Source: Bifidobacterium lemurum
GTDB lineage: Bacteria; Actinomycetota; Actinomycetes; Actinomycetales; Bifidobacteriaceae
DNA: 64,000 nucleotides
Direction of reading: 5' to 3'
Assembly (NCBI RefSeq): GCF_014898175.1
Contig: NZ_CP062948.1
Span: forward strand, 248,001 to 312,000
The notes under the pieces: generated by a model
What the model was told of the DNA's origin: nothing
What the model saw: only the letters and a program-made list of their open reading frames with translations
The model's database searches: none
Position numbers and translations under genes: made by a program
Part shown: piece by piece, positions 34,669 to 43,305 of the stretch
Position numbering within the stretch: the first letter of the stretch is position 1
Layout of the letters: each line of letters opens with the position of its first letter

Positions 34669-34698
34669 ACATGCGTTTCGATTTCACGCCGTTTATCC

Positions 34699-34826
34699 AG
34701 TTGGCACTTGGAGCCTCCAGTTGGCACCCGTCGGATAAAGACGACAACACGGAATGGCGAAATAACCATGTTCCTGCCGATGACCAACAGCGGACCAGTG
34801 CCAACTGGAGGGGTCAAGTGCCAACT
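34699..34826. repeat. Inverted-repeat element with 29-bp arms (MITE-like)
   Basis: 34699-34727 and 34798-34826 are inverted repeats with 3 mismatches in 29, built on AGTTGGCACTTG and CCTCCAGTTGGCAC. Each arm contains the AGTTGGCAC core twice, and short outer matches (TTATC/GATAA) extend it. The 70-bp interior has no gene. Confidence 0.75.
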
Positions 34827-34862
34827 CGATAACAGACGACGGACGGAAATGGGAGAATTGAA

Positions 34863-36155
34863 TTACCGTTCGGACATCGGCACCCAGTCGCGTTCGACGG
34901 GACCGGTGTAGACCTGACGCGGACGTCCGATCTTGGTGTTCGGATCGGCGAGCATCTCTCGATACTGTGCGATCCATCCGGGAATGCGTCCCAGTGCGAA
35001 CAACGTGGTGAACATCGCCGGATCGAAGCCGATCGCGCGATAGATCAGGCCGGTGTAGAAGTCGACGTTCGGATAGAGGTGACGCGAGACGAAATACTCG
35101 TCGTTCAAGGCGATGTCCTCCAGCTCAACCGCCACGTCGAACAGCGCACGCTCGTCGGCCGGCAGCTTGAGCGTATCCTCGCGATCCATGATCCGCTCCA
35201 GATACTGGCGGGCGATGGCCGCACGCGGGTCGTACGACTTGTAGACGCGGTGGCCCAATCCGGAGATACGGTGGCCGCCGTCCTTGGCCCAATCGACAAA
35301 TTCACGCACGGATTTGCCGGAATCGCGAATCGCCTTGAGCTGACGCAGCACCGCCTCGTTCGCGCCGCCATGCAGCGGCCCCGACAACGCGTTGATGCCA
35401 GCCGACACCGCCGAATACAGATTGGCGTGGGCGCTGCCGGCGATGCGCACCACCGAGGTGGAGCAGTTCTGCTCGTGATCGGCGTGGATGATCAGCAACC
35501 GGCCGAGCGCGTGCACATACAGCGGATCGGATTCGAAGGGCTCGTACGGCACGGCGAAGCACATGCGCAGGAAGTCGTCGACGTAGCCGCGCGCGTAATC
35601 CGGATACAGCATCGGCTCGTCACGGCGGCGGCGGAAGATGTAGCTGACGATCGTACGCACCTTGGCCATGATGATTTTGGCGGCCTCGTCAAGCTGGTCG
35701 GAATCGTCCGGATCGGTGGTGTCAGGGTAGAACGTGGCCAACGCGTTCACCGCCGAGGCGAGCACGCTCATCGGATGGGCGGAACGCGGGAACGAGCCCA
35801 TGAAGGTGCGGAAATCCTCTCCCACCATGGTCTTATGGTTCACGTCGGCGCAGAACTGGTCGTATTCGGCCTTGGTCGGCAGTTCGCCGTGGCGCAGCAG
35901 CCAAGCGACCTCAAGGAAGTCGGACTGTTCGCACAACTGCTCGATCGAATAGCCGCGATAGCGCAGCACCGAGTTGTTGCCATCGATGAAGGTGATTTTC
36001 GACTCGCACTGGGCGGTGGTCAGAAAACCCGGATCCAGCGTCACCCAGCCGTCGTTGCGCAGACCGGAGACGACGATGCCGTCCGGGCCGTTGCTGGCCT
36101 TGACCACGGGCAGCGTGAATTTGCTCTCATCGACGTTCAACTGTGCCGTTGCCAT
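34863..36155 (-). CDS. gltA: Citrate synthase
   Basis: 430 residues, the normal length. It condenses oxaloacetate and acetyl-CoA; in bifidobacteria it feeds the partial TCA branch to 2-oxoglutarate and glutamate. Catalytic regions are visible: the His of ALSGPLHGGANEAV, GLGHRVYKSYDPRA (second active-site His) and PNVDFYTGLIYRAIG (Asp). The type II N-terminal beta region is present. The ATG at 36155 follows AAGGAGG. Upstream to the right is a 13-bp-stem hairpin that separates it from the transketolase island. Confidence 0.95.
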   Translation of the reverse strand: MATAQLNVDESKFTLPVVKASNGPDGIVVSGLRNDGWVTLDPGFLTTAQCESKITFIDGNNSVLRYRGYSIEQLCEQSDFLEVAWLLRHGELPTKAEYDQFCADVNHKTMVGEDFRTFMGSFPRSAHPMSVLASAVNALATFYPDTTDPDDSDQLDEAAKIIMAKVRTIVSYIFRRRRDEPMLYPDYARGYVDDFLRMCFAVPYEPFESDPLYVHALGRLLIIHADHEQNCSTSVVRIAGSAHANLYSAVSAGINALSGPLHGGANEAVLRQLKAIRDSGKSVREFVDWAKDGGHRISGLGHRVYKSYDPRAAIARQYLERIMDREDTLKLPADERALFDVAVELEDIALNDEYFVSRHLYPNVDFYTGLIYRAIGFDPAMFTTLFALGRIPGWIAQYREMLADPNTKIGRPRQVYTGPVERDWVPMSER

Positions 36156-36240
36156 GCAACCTCCTTGAACCCCGCCTGTCGGGATACTCCACAAACCATA
36201 TGGCACGTGTGTTACCGCACGATACGCGTCGATACACAAG

Positions 36241-36288
36241 TGTGCCGAAATGCGCCCATACTAACAGACTGGACGGCATTTCGGCACA
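36241..36288 (-). terminator. 13-bp-stem hairpin between the transketolase gene and gltA
   Basis: TGTGCCGAAATGC (36241-36253) and GCATTTCGGCACA (36276-36288) are perfect arms with a 22-base loop. It lies just after the end of the minus-strand transketolase operon, where a terminator is expected; the T-run is poor. Confidence 0.55.
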
Positions 36289-36315
36289 GACCATTTCAAT
36301 CAGCGGCTACAACAC

Positions 36316-37275
36316 TCACAGAGAACGCGCTTTTTTGACTGCATCAACAACATGGCCAACGGTCAAGCCATATTTTTCGAGGCATGCCTCAGCGGTTCCG
36401 GAGTGTCCGAACACATCTGCGACACCGACTTTGATTATCGGCACACAGCATTCAGCCGGAACCTCACTGAGCACCTCGCACACAGCAGCGCCCAAGCCAC
36501 CGATCATATTATGCTCCTCTGCGGTCACGATGGCCCCCGTCTCCCGAGCGGCGGCAAGAATGGCTTCCTTATCGATAGGCTTGATGGTGTGCATGTCGAC
36601 CACACGCACATTCAAACCCTCTGTCGATTCCAACACGGCTGCGGCCTCCATGGCCTTGCCCACCATCAACCCGCAAGCGATGATGGTGGCATCCGTGCCT
36701 TGTTTCAGAGTGGAGGCCTTACCAATCTGGAAGTCATAATCCGCAACTCCCGAAGTGACGGCCGGAACTGGTGAGCGCCCCAGCCTCAGATAGCAGGGCC
36801 CATCATATTCCGACATTGCGATGGTCGCCCGCTTGGCTTCCTCGGCGTCACACGGCACAATCACCGTCATGTTAGGAATCGTGCGCATCAAAGAGATATC
36901 CTCGATGCACTGATGAGTGGCTCCGTCTTCACCAACGGACAGACCGGCATGGGTACCGACAACTTTGACATTGAGACGCGGATAGCATACAGCGTTACGG
37001 ACCTGATCATAGGCACGCCCGGCTGAGAACATCGCGAATGAGTTCACGAATACTGTTTTACCGGTTGTAGCCAGCCCTGCCCCCATGCCGACCATATTAG
37101 ATTCGGCGATTCCTCCGTTGAAAAAACGCTCGGGAAATTTCTGGGCAAAGAAGCAGGTCATCGTGCATGTGGTCAGATCGGCATCAACAACAACCACATC
37201 CGACCTACGTTCGCCCAACTCGCACAGAGCTCGACCATAGGCCACTCGAGTCGACTCGACATTCATATCACTCAT
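36316..37275 (-). CDS. Transketolase, C-terminal subunit (pyrimidine-binding and C domain)
   Basis: 319 residues corresponding to the second half of a full transketolase. FFNGGIAESNMVGMGAGLA contains the conserved Glu that activates thiamine diphosphate. The C-terminal Rossmann-like domain has VRVVDMHTIKPIDKEAI and TAEEHNMIGGLGAAV. It should pair with the N-terminal subunit encoded next to it; the two frames overlap by 4 bp (ATGA). The sequence has lower GC than the flanking housekeeping genes. The natural sugar phosphate is unknown: two-subunit transketolases occur in apiose, erythrulose and other rare-sugar pathways. Confidence 0.9.
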   Translation of the reverse strand: MSDMNVESTRVAYGRALCELGERRSDVVVVDADLTTCTMTCFFAQKFPERFFNGGIAESNMVGMGAGLATTGKTVFVNSFAMFSAGRAYDQVRNAVCYPRLNVKVVGTHAGLSVGEDGATHQCIEDISLMRTIPNMTVIVPCDAEEAKRATIAMSEYDGPCYLRLGRSPVPAVTSGVADYDFQIGKASTLKQGTDATIIACGLMVGKAMEAAAVLESTEGLNVRVVDMHTIKPIDKEAILAAARETGAIVTAEEHNMIGGLGAAVCEVLSEVPAECCVPIIKVGVADVFGHSGTAEACLEKYGLTVGHVVDAVKKARSL

Positions 37276-38147
37276 CGTGAAACCCCTTCCGAAATCTTGT
37301 GTAAAACATCATTGAGATGGTCGATACGCGATTGCACTTCCGAGAACGCAATGGCGAACTCGTCTTCATTTGGTGTACCGCCATGCCATTTTGGATTGTT
37401 CTCCATGAACGAAACTCCACGGCCTTTCACCGTATTGGCGATGATCGCAGTCGGAGCAATCGCGTCCGCAGCAGCTGCATCAAGAGCAGCCGCGATCTGA
37501 CTGACATCATGCCCATCGATTTCTATAGCGTTCCATCCAAATGCACGGAACTTGTCGGCCGCGTTCGACGGACCTCCGATGCGGTCGGTGAAACCATCAA
37601 GCTGGATACGGTTGTTGTCCACGATGACGGTAAGGTTGTTCGCGCCATAATGCGATGCGACTTGTGCTGCCTCCCAGATCTGGCCTTCCTGTATCTCGCC
37701 ATCGCCACAGATGCAGTACACACGGTACTGGCATCCATCGATTCGCGCGGCAAGAGCCATGCCCAAAGCCGCCGATAGTCCTTGGCCCAAAGATCCAGCG
37801 GACATATCGACGCCAGGCACCTTCGTCATTTCGACGTGACCGGAAAGATTGGAATCGATACGACGGAACGTCTTCAATTCCTCGATGGGGAAAAATCCCT
37901 TATGCGCGAGGATCGAATACATGGCGGGCGTGCAATGTCCTTTGGACAGCACACAACGATCACGATCGGGATTCTTAGGTGAGTCCGGGGTGATACGCAT
38001 TGTGTTGAAGTACAGCACGGTGAGGATATCCATAACCGACATCGATCCGCCCAAATGGCCGGATTGCGCCGCCTGAACCATCGCAAGGGCTTCTTTGCGA
38101 CATTCTGCGGCGGTGATTTCAAGTTTGATTTGTTGAGTATGTTCCAT
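37272..38147 (-). CDS. Transketolase, N-terminal subunit (thiamine diphosphate pyrophosphate-binding)
   Basis: 291 residues. The ThDP/Mg motif GDGEIQEGQIWEAAQVASHYGANN ends in VDNNRIQLDG; the early SGHLGGSMSVMDILTVLYF and SKGHCTPAMYSILAHKG carry the His residues of the active site. It forms the transketolase heterotetramer with the following gene. The ATG at 38147 follows AAGAG. Two stem-loops (38169-38202 and 38232-38275) lie between the upstream ABC permease gene and this start, possibly uncoupling expression of transporter and enzyme. Confidence 0.9.
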   Translation of the reverse strand: MEHTQQIKLEITAAECRKEALAMVQAAQSGHLGGSMSVMDILTVLYFNTMRITPDSPKNPDRDRCVLSKGHCTPAMYSILAHKGFFPIEELKTFRRIDSNLSGHVEMTKVPGVDMSAGSLGQGLSAALGMALAARIDGCQYRVYCICGDGEIQEGQIWEAAQVASHYGANNLTVIVDNNRIQLDGFTDRIGGPSNAADKFRAFGWNAIEIDGHDVSQIAAALDAAAADAIAPTAIIANTVKGRGVSFMENNPKWHGGTPNEDEFAIAFSEVQSRIDHLNDVLHKISEGVSR

Positions 38148-38168
38148 ATCATGCTCTTTCGTAAAGGA

Positions 38169-38202
38169 GGGCGGTCGGACAGGAAGAGGAATCCGACCGC
38201 CC
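38169..38202 (-). promoter_or_regulatory. Stem-loop just before the transketolase genes
   Basis: GGGCGGTCGGA (38169-38179) and TCCGACCGCCC (38192-38202) form an 11-bp stem with a 12-base loop, 21 bp upstream of the start. On the minus strand it is followed by TCCTTTAC. It may be an attenuator or an mRNA processing/stability element. Confidence 0.5.
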
Positions 38203-38231
38203 AATTCGTGACTAAGAGTTGAGCGTCTGTC

Positions 38232-38275
38232 GGATGAGCCGATCGCTCAACCGAGATGACGTGATCGGCTCATCC
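38232..38275 (-). terminator. 13-bp-stem hairpin after the RbsC-like permease gene
   Basis: GGATGAGCCGATC (38232-38244) and GATCGGCTCATCC (38263-38275) are perfect arms with an 18-base loop, 13 bp past the permease stop on the minus strand. It lacks a T-run, so partial termination or 3'-end protection is more likely. Confidence 0.5.
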
Positions 38276-38288
38276 ATGGATTCGCGTG

Positions 38289-39293
38289 TCAGAAACCGGT
38301 GCGGACGTTTCCTTTGTTCTTGCGCATATCGAAATAGACGGCAACGATAATGATGATGCCCTTGATCACGTATTGCCAGAACGAGTTGACGTGCAGCAGA
38401 TTCAGGCCATTGGAAATCATTCCAATAATCAGCACACCGATGAACACGCCAGACGTGCGTCCCACACCGCCGTACATGGATGTGCCACCAATCACGGCCG
38501 CGGCAATCGCATCAGTCTCATAGCCGACACCGGAGGTCGGCTGTCCCGATGACATACGTGAGGCGAGCACCACTCCGGCGAAAGCCGCAAGCAGACCGGA
38601 CACCGCCCAGACGAACACTTTGACTCGCGTGACATTGATGCCGGAGTACTTTGCCGCGGTCGGATTGCCGCCCAGCGCATAGATGTGTCGTCCGAGACGG
38701 GTCTTGTTCAAGAGCAGGTACAGAAGGAAGAACAATACCAGCATATAGATGACCGGCAGCGGAATCGGCCCCAGATAGCCGTTACCCAACGCAGTGAATG
38801 CCTCATTACGCACGGTGACGGGTTTACCACCTGCAGCGAGATAGGCCGCCCCTCGACAGATGCTCTGCATGGCAAGAGTGACGACGAACGGATGGATGCC
38901 GGTATATGCGATGATCACACCATTAAGCAGACCGACGACCAGACCAATGGCGATGCCGAACAGCAACGCGACAGGCAAAGGCATGCCAAACTGCGACATC
39001 GACAACACCGCAACTACGCCGGACAAAGCGACAAGGGCACCGCAGGTCAGATCAATACCCGCGAGCATGATTGAAAGCATGACTCCGATGGCGAGAATCG
39101 CATTGGTCGACACAGACCGCATCAGATTGACGATATTCGCCCACGACAGGAAGTTCTCGGCGAAGATGCTCAAGAAGACCAGAAGCACGAGGAATCCGAT
39201 AAGGATACCCATATTGGCTTTGACGACCTTGGCAACGGAGCCGACGACAGGGATGTCCTCTAGTCGATCGAGGACCTTGGTTTGTATCTTCAT
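38289..39293 (-). CDS. Sugar ABC transporter permease (RbsC family)
   Basis: 334 residues with 8-10 membrane helices. Typical RbsC features include AILAIGVMLSIMLAGIDLTCGALVALSG, IAYTGIHPFVVTLAM and the EAA-like cytoplasmic loop ALGGNPTAAKYSGINVTRVK. It imports a monosaccharide together with the RbsA-like ATPase (39345-40913) and the binding protein (41053-42024). GC content is lower than in the flanking core genes. The start ATG is at 39293, and the gene lies 51 bp downstream of the ATPase gene. Confidence 0.92.
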   Translation of the reverse strand: MKIQTKVLDRLEDIPVVGSVAKVVKANMGILIGFLVLLVFLSIFAENFLSWANIVNLMRSVSTNAILAIGVMLSIMLAGIDLTCGALVALSGVVAVLSMSQFGMPLPVALLFGIAIGLVVGLLNGVIIAYTGIHPFVVTLAMQSICRGAAYLAAGGKPVTVRNEAFTALGNGYLGPIPLPVIYMLVLFFLLYLLLNKTRLGRHIYALGGNPTAAKYSGINVTRVKVFVWAVSGLLAAFAGVVLASRMSSGQPTSGVGYETDAIAAAVIGGTSMYGGVGRTSGVFIGVLIIGMISNGLNLLHVNSFWQYVIKGIIIIVAVYFDMRKNKGNVRTGF

Positions 39294-39344
39294 TGTTCTG
39301 TTCCTTGGGATAGAAAGTGTTCCACTGTTACGGATGTTCGTTTG

Positions 39345-40913
39345 TTAGCCGAGCGCGTACTTGAGGATTTTGTCTTGATTGAACTCATCACGTTCAAGCA
39401 CTGCGCTGATTTCGCCTCCACGCATAACGGCCATGCGATCGGACATATTCATGACTTCATTGAGTTCAGATGAAATCATGATCACGGCAACACCGTCAGA
39501 TGCCAAAGAGTTGATAATCCTGTAGATTTCCGCTTTAGCTCCCACATCGATGCCGCGAGTCGGCTCGTCCAGAATGAGAATCTTAGGATTTGTGGCAAGC
39601 CACTTTCCTAGAACCACTTTCTGCTGGTTTCCTCCTGAGAGGTTCCCCACTTTGGATTCCAGCGAAGGCACCTTGATATTGAGCGAATCCACAGCATGTT
39701 GCGCTATCTGCGTCTCTTTATGATTGTTGACACGCAACTTGGAGATAAACTCATGCAATGAGGCGATCGATGAATTGAATCTGATGTCGTTGAAGAGGAA
39801 CAGACCTTCGGTTTTTCTGTCTTCCGGCACCAAGGCCAAACCGAGACCATGCATTCGAATCGGGTCGGTTTTGTCACTCACCTGTTCGCCGAATACATAA
39901 ACCTCACCCGATCCACCATCGCGGAATCCCATAATCGATTCGAGCAACTCACTACGCCCAGAACCAATCAGGCCGTAGAATCCTAGAACTTCACCGCGAC
40001 GCACCTCAAAATCCACGGGTTTCCGCCAAGGATTACATACGTAGTTCTTGACGGACAGTGCCGTTTCACCAGGAGTGTTGAAAACGCGACAATAGTAATT
40101 TTCAACATCGCGTCCCACCATCATACGGACCAGCTCATCTTCATCCGTAGCTGATGTGACGACGGTGTTGATATACGTTCCATCACGCATAATCATCACG
40201 TTGTCTGTCAAATCGAAAATCTCGCTCATCTTATGGGAGATGTAGATGATGCCCATCCCCTGCGCTTTCAGTTTGCGCACGACACGGAAAAGATCTTCAA
40301 CCTCTTTTTCAGATAGCGATGATGTCGGCTCGTCCAGCACAATAACTTTGGCATTCAGCGAAAGCGCCTTTGCAATTTCAATCATCTGCTGTTGACCCAT
40401 GCTGAGCGAATTCACCAGCTGGTTAGGACTGACCTCAAGGCCTACCATGTCAAGATATTGCTTGGATTGCGCAACCATTTCGCGCTGACTAACGAATCCG
40501 ACACCGTTCTTAAGCTCTCGCCCAATAAACACGTTTTCCGCCACGGTCAGGAACGGCTCGAGGGCAAGTTCCTGATGCACAAACGCGATGCCCTTGGACT
40601 GTGAATCCAAAACACCGTTGAATTGCACTTCTTCACCGTCGATACGAATAGTGCCACTATCCGGTTTGAACACGCCTCCAAGGACGTTCATCAACGTCGA
40701 CTTCCCTGCGCCGTTTTCTCCAAGCAGGCCGAGCACCTCGCCCGAATGCAGCGTCAAATGCACGTTGGTCAACGCTTTTACGCCGGGGAACGTCTTAACG
40801 ATGTCCCGCATTTCGACGATGACCCTACTGGTTTTTGCTGACATTGGGGAGACGGGCTCAGTAGTCCTCACCGGCTCGACGAGCAGTTCGTCTTCTACCA
40901 TCTGTTCTACCAT
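39345..40913 (-). CDS. Sugar ABC transporter ATP-binding protein (RbsA family, two ATPase domains)
   Basis: 522 residues with two fused ABC domains. Domain 1: Walker A GENGAGKST, signature NSLSMGQQQMIEIAKAL, Walker B VIVLDEPTSS. Domain 2: a degenerate P-loop GLIGSGRSE, signature NLSGGNQQKVVLGKW and Walker B ILILDEPTRG, as normal for the Rbs/Ara/Xyl class. AAGGA precedes the ATG at 40913. An N-terminal extension of about 27 residues is unusual but supported by that ribosome binding site. It is the middle gene between binding protein and permease. Confidence 0.94.
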   Translation of the reverse strand: MVEQMVEDELLVEPVRTTEPVSPMSAKTSRVIVEMRDIVKTFPGVKALTNVHLTLHSGEVLGLLGENGAGKSTLMNVLGGVFKPDSGTIRIDGEEVQFNGVLDSQSKGIAFVHQELALEPFLTVAENVFIGRELKNGVGFVSQREMVAQSKQYLDMVGLEVSPNQLVNSLSMGQQQMIEIAKALSLNAKVIVLDEPTSSLSEKEVEDLFRVVRKLKAQGMGIIYISHKMSEIFDLTDNVMIMRDGTYINTVVTSATDEDELVRMMVGRDVENYYCRVFNTPGETALSVKNYVCNPWRKPVDFEVRRGEVLGFYGLIGSGRSELLESIMGFRDGGSGEVYVFGEQVSDKTDPIRMHGLGLALVPEDRKTEGLFLFNDIRFNSSIASLHEFISKLRVNNHKETQIAQHAVDSLNIKVPSLESKVGNLSGGNQQKVVLGKWLATNPKILILDEPTRGIDVGAKAEIYRIINSLASDGVAVIMISSELNEVMNMSDRMAVMRGGEISAVLERDEFNQDKILKYALG

Positions 40914-41052
40914 TGCTCATCCTTTGATTGATTGAAAGAGGGTACGGATAGCGCCACAGGCCGTCCCGAGGAAGAGGTTGCAGTGGACATTTGCCCATGC
41001 GCAATCCGCACCCAAGTGAATTAGCAAGAGTCTCTTCGCCTCGCCGTTGGCC

Positions 41053-42024
41053 TCACTGCCAGCCGTCGGTACCATACTCGTCGACGTTGTCCTTGGTCAC
41101 CAAGAACGTATCAACGACGATGTCCTTCTCGACTTCCTTGCCGTCAAGCACATCAAGGGCGGCCTTGGCAGCCTCATGTCCAATCTTGTTCGGAGACTGA
41201 GCACCTGTGCCCGCCATCGTGCCATCCTTGATGGCCGCCTTGCCGTCCGGAGAACCATCAACGCCATACACCAGCACATCACTCATTTCCGGATGCGCGG
41301 CCAAGGCCTGAACAGCACCCAGTGCCATCGGATCATTCACACCGAAAATGGCCTTGAGATCCGGATTGGACTGCAGAATATCCTCAGCAAGCGTCAGCGA
41401 TGTCGCAAGTTCGCCCTTACCGTCAAGTTCCTGCACGATATTGAAATAATCGCCGGCTTCTTCCTTGAATCCCTCCAAACGCTGAATACACGCCTGTCCG
41501 GACGGGCAGTTGATAACGGCGATATCAGAGCCTTCATCAAGTCTCGACATCATATCCTCGGCCACCAAAGCACCCGCCTTCTTGTTATCGGAAGCGACGA
41601 CGGTCTCCACCAGATCCAAATCGTCCACCGGGGTATCGATGTTGATGACGGGGATGCCGGCATCGGCAGCCGCCTGCAGGGCAGGCTGTACGCCAGTGGT
41701 GTCATAGGGGCCCAGAATAATCGCGTTGACGCCCGACGCGATCAGGTCTCCGACCATGTCGTTCATCTTAGACTGATCCGCCTGAGGATCAACGGTCTGC
41801 ACTGAAACACTCTGCCCGTCGATTTCCTCGTTGATGCCATCAAGAATCGCCTGCCAGAACGGATTGTTCATCGTGGACGGGACGTAGCCAAGTTTGATCT
41901 CAGCATCGGAGGCACCTGTCGTGCCTTCCGCGGACGTATCAGCGGAAGTACCGCATCCGGACAGACCAGCAACAGCGAATGCCACCGCGGCAAACATCGC
42001 AACGGCTTTTTTGGAGATACTCAT
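41053..42024 (-). CDS. Sugar ABC transporter substrate-binding lipoprotein (RbsB-like)
   Basis: 323 residues. A lipoprotein signal ends in the lipobox LSGC (Cys24), followed by a short Ser/Thr/Ala-rich linker. The type I periplasmic-binding fold begins with KLGYVPSTMNNPFWQAILDGI. Ligand-pocket style stretches include INIDTPVDDLDL and GVNDPMALGAV. The start at 42024 is chosen because AAGGTG stands 9 bases upstream; a GTG two codons earlier is less likely. A promoter is predicted at 42201-42229, so this is the first gene of the transport-transketolase unit. The sugar is unknown. Confidence 0.92.
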   Translation of the reverse strand: MSISKKAVAMFAAVAFAVAGLSGCGTSADTSAEGTTGASDAEIKLGYVPSTMNNPFWQAILDGINEEIDGQSVSVQTVDPQADQSKMNDMVGDLIASGVNAIILGPYDTTGVQPALQAAADAGIPVINIDTPVDDLDLVETVVASDNKKAGALVAEDMMSRLDEGSDIAVINCPSGQACIQRLEGFKEEAGDYFNIVQELDGKGELATSLTLAEDILQSNPDLKAIFGVNDPMALGAVQALAAHPEMSDVLVYGVDGSPDGKAAIKDGTMAGTGAQSPNKIGHEAAKAALDVLDGKEVEKDIVVDTFLVTKDNVDEYGTDGWQ

Positions 42025-42111
42025 CTTCACTCACCTTTTCGATTTGCATTCCTTATTTATAGACCACAGCCCCAAGAAACCGTTCTTTGTTTCCGCAAGC
42101 TGTCAGAACGT

Positions 42112-42121
42112 TGAAATTTCA
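42112..42121. promoter_or_regulatory. Palindrome TGAAATTTCA upstream of the binding-protein gene
   Basis: A perfect 10-bp dyad about 88 bp upstream of the start. It is a candidate ROK operator along with GCATATATGC at 42218-42227. The non-coding stretch 42025-42477 also holds an ATCATC-AAC-GATGAT inverted repeat (about 42142-42156) and no gene. Confidence 0.35.
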
Positions 42122-42200
42122 GCAATAATGGCGGTAGTAGTTCATCATCAACGATGATTACACCACCATCACCACTGACTACTTCATCATTCTTGGATTT

Positions 42201-42229
42201 AGAGTACATATTCAAGAGCATATATGCAA
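42201..42229 (-). promoter_or_regulatory. Predicted promoter for the sugar ABC operon
   Basis: On the minus strand TTGCAT (-35, 42224-42229) and TACTCT (-10, 42201-42206) are 17 bp apart. The palindrome GCATATATGC (42218-42227) overlaps the -35 and could be an operator. Confidence 0.5.
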
Positions 42230-42477
42230 ATCTACGACACGCCGACACAACAGGGTGCCGAAATCGCTGAAATCTAGGAAAGTTGAGCCACGCACGGGCG
42301 ATATTCGGCAGAAGTTCGAGTCAATTTGATGGACATGCACCGCGAAAACAGGGGCTTAAATAAGACATCAGCCGACCAAGTGCACATCCTGCTTCTCAAG
42401 AGCACGAGGCGCTCGAGTGTAGAGATACCACCCGCGACGGTATATTAATTTACAGCCCAAATCCAACAGCAGGGCAT

Positions 42478-43263
42478 CTATCGCCGTTGAGGAACCCCGG
42501 CCATATAGCCAACAACAGTTTCATACGTAGTTTCGCGAGTATTCAGCACGGCAACTACGCAACCGTGCCGCATCACACAAATGCGATCGGAAACAGCAAA
42601 CACATCCGTCAGATTATGGCAGACAACTATCAGACTCTTTCCGTCCTCACGCATACTCAACATTTGATTGAGCACTTCTCCCGTCTGTATCACAGACAAA
42701 GAACTCGTAGGCTCATCCAGAATCAGCACCTCAGGTTCCTTGAGCATCGCTTGAGCGAATGTAAGAGTCTTCCGCTCCCCTTCGCTCAAACCACGAACTT
42801 CGCGAGTCGGAGACAACGGGGAACCAAGTTTTTTCAGGACATTGCGGGTGCCTTCCACCATGCGTCGCTTATCCACAAATGGGCCACGCATACATTCTCT
42901 GCCCATGAACACATTGTCGCTCACATCCATCGCGGGACACATCGCAGGATTTTGAAAGATAGTGCACACACCGCTGTCATTGGCTTCTTTGATGCCTTGA
43001 AAAGATACTTCTTCCCCTTCGCGCAAGAGATATCCATCATCAGGCTGTTCCAAGCCACTTAAAATTTTCACCAACGTGGATTTGCCAGCACCATTGTCCC
43101 CCACGACCGCCATGATCTCGTGCTCGTACACATCGATATCAACACCATCGAGAGCATCCACAGATCCATAAGACTTACGAAGCCCTCGAGCGCCAAAAAC
43201 CGCACGGCGAGAAAAATCACGTTGTTTATATGCGTTATGTGACCGCAAAACCTGAGCCGTCAT
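42478..43263 (-). CDS. Single-domain sugar-type ABC transporter ATP-binding protein
   Basis: 261 residues, equal to the first half of an RbsA-type protein. Walker A is GDNGAGKST, the signature is the variant GLSEGERKTLTFAQAM, Walker B is VLILDEPTSSLS and the H-loop is VVCHNLTDV. The second ATPase half is absent although the transporter 1.5 kb away already encodes a complete RbsA-like protein. A fused-half homologue such as FrcA or a regulatory or spare ATPase are possible. The ATG at 43263 follows GGAAGG. It lies 42 bp downstream of the ROK gene, in the same low-GC island. Confidence 0.88.
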   Translation of the reverse strand: MTAQVLRSHNAYKQRDFSRRAVFGARGLRKSYGSVDALDGVDIDVYEHEIMAVVGDNGAGKSTLVKILSGLEQPDDGYLLREGEEVSFQGIKEANDSGVCTIFQNPAMCPAMDVSDNVFMGRECMRGPFVDKRRMVEGTRNVLKKLGSPLSPTREVRGLSEGERKTLTFAQAMLKEPEVLILDEPTSSLSVIQTGEVLNQMLSMREDGKSLIVVCHNLTDVFAVSDRICVMRHGCVVAVLNTRETTYETVVGYMAGVPQRR

Positions 43264-43305
43264 CTTTCCGCCTTCCGTAATAGCTTCACGCACCACGACT
43301 GTCGA

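Noticed and set aside
36156..36240. Riboswitch in the gltA leader
   Set aside because: The leader is short and shows no recognisable aptamer core; only the upstream hairpin is clear.
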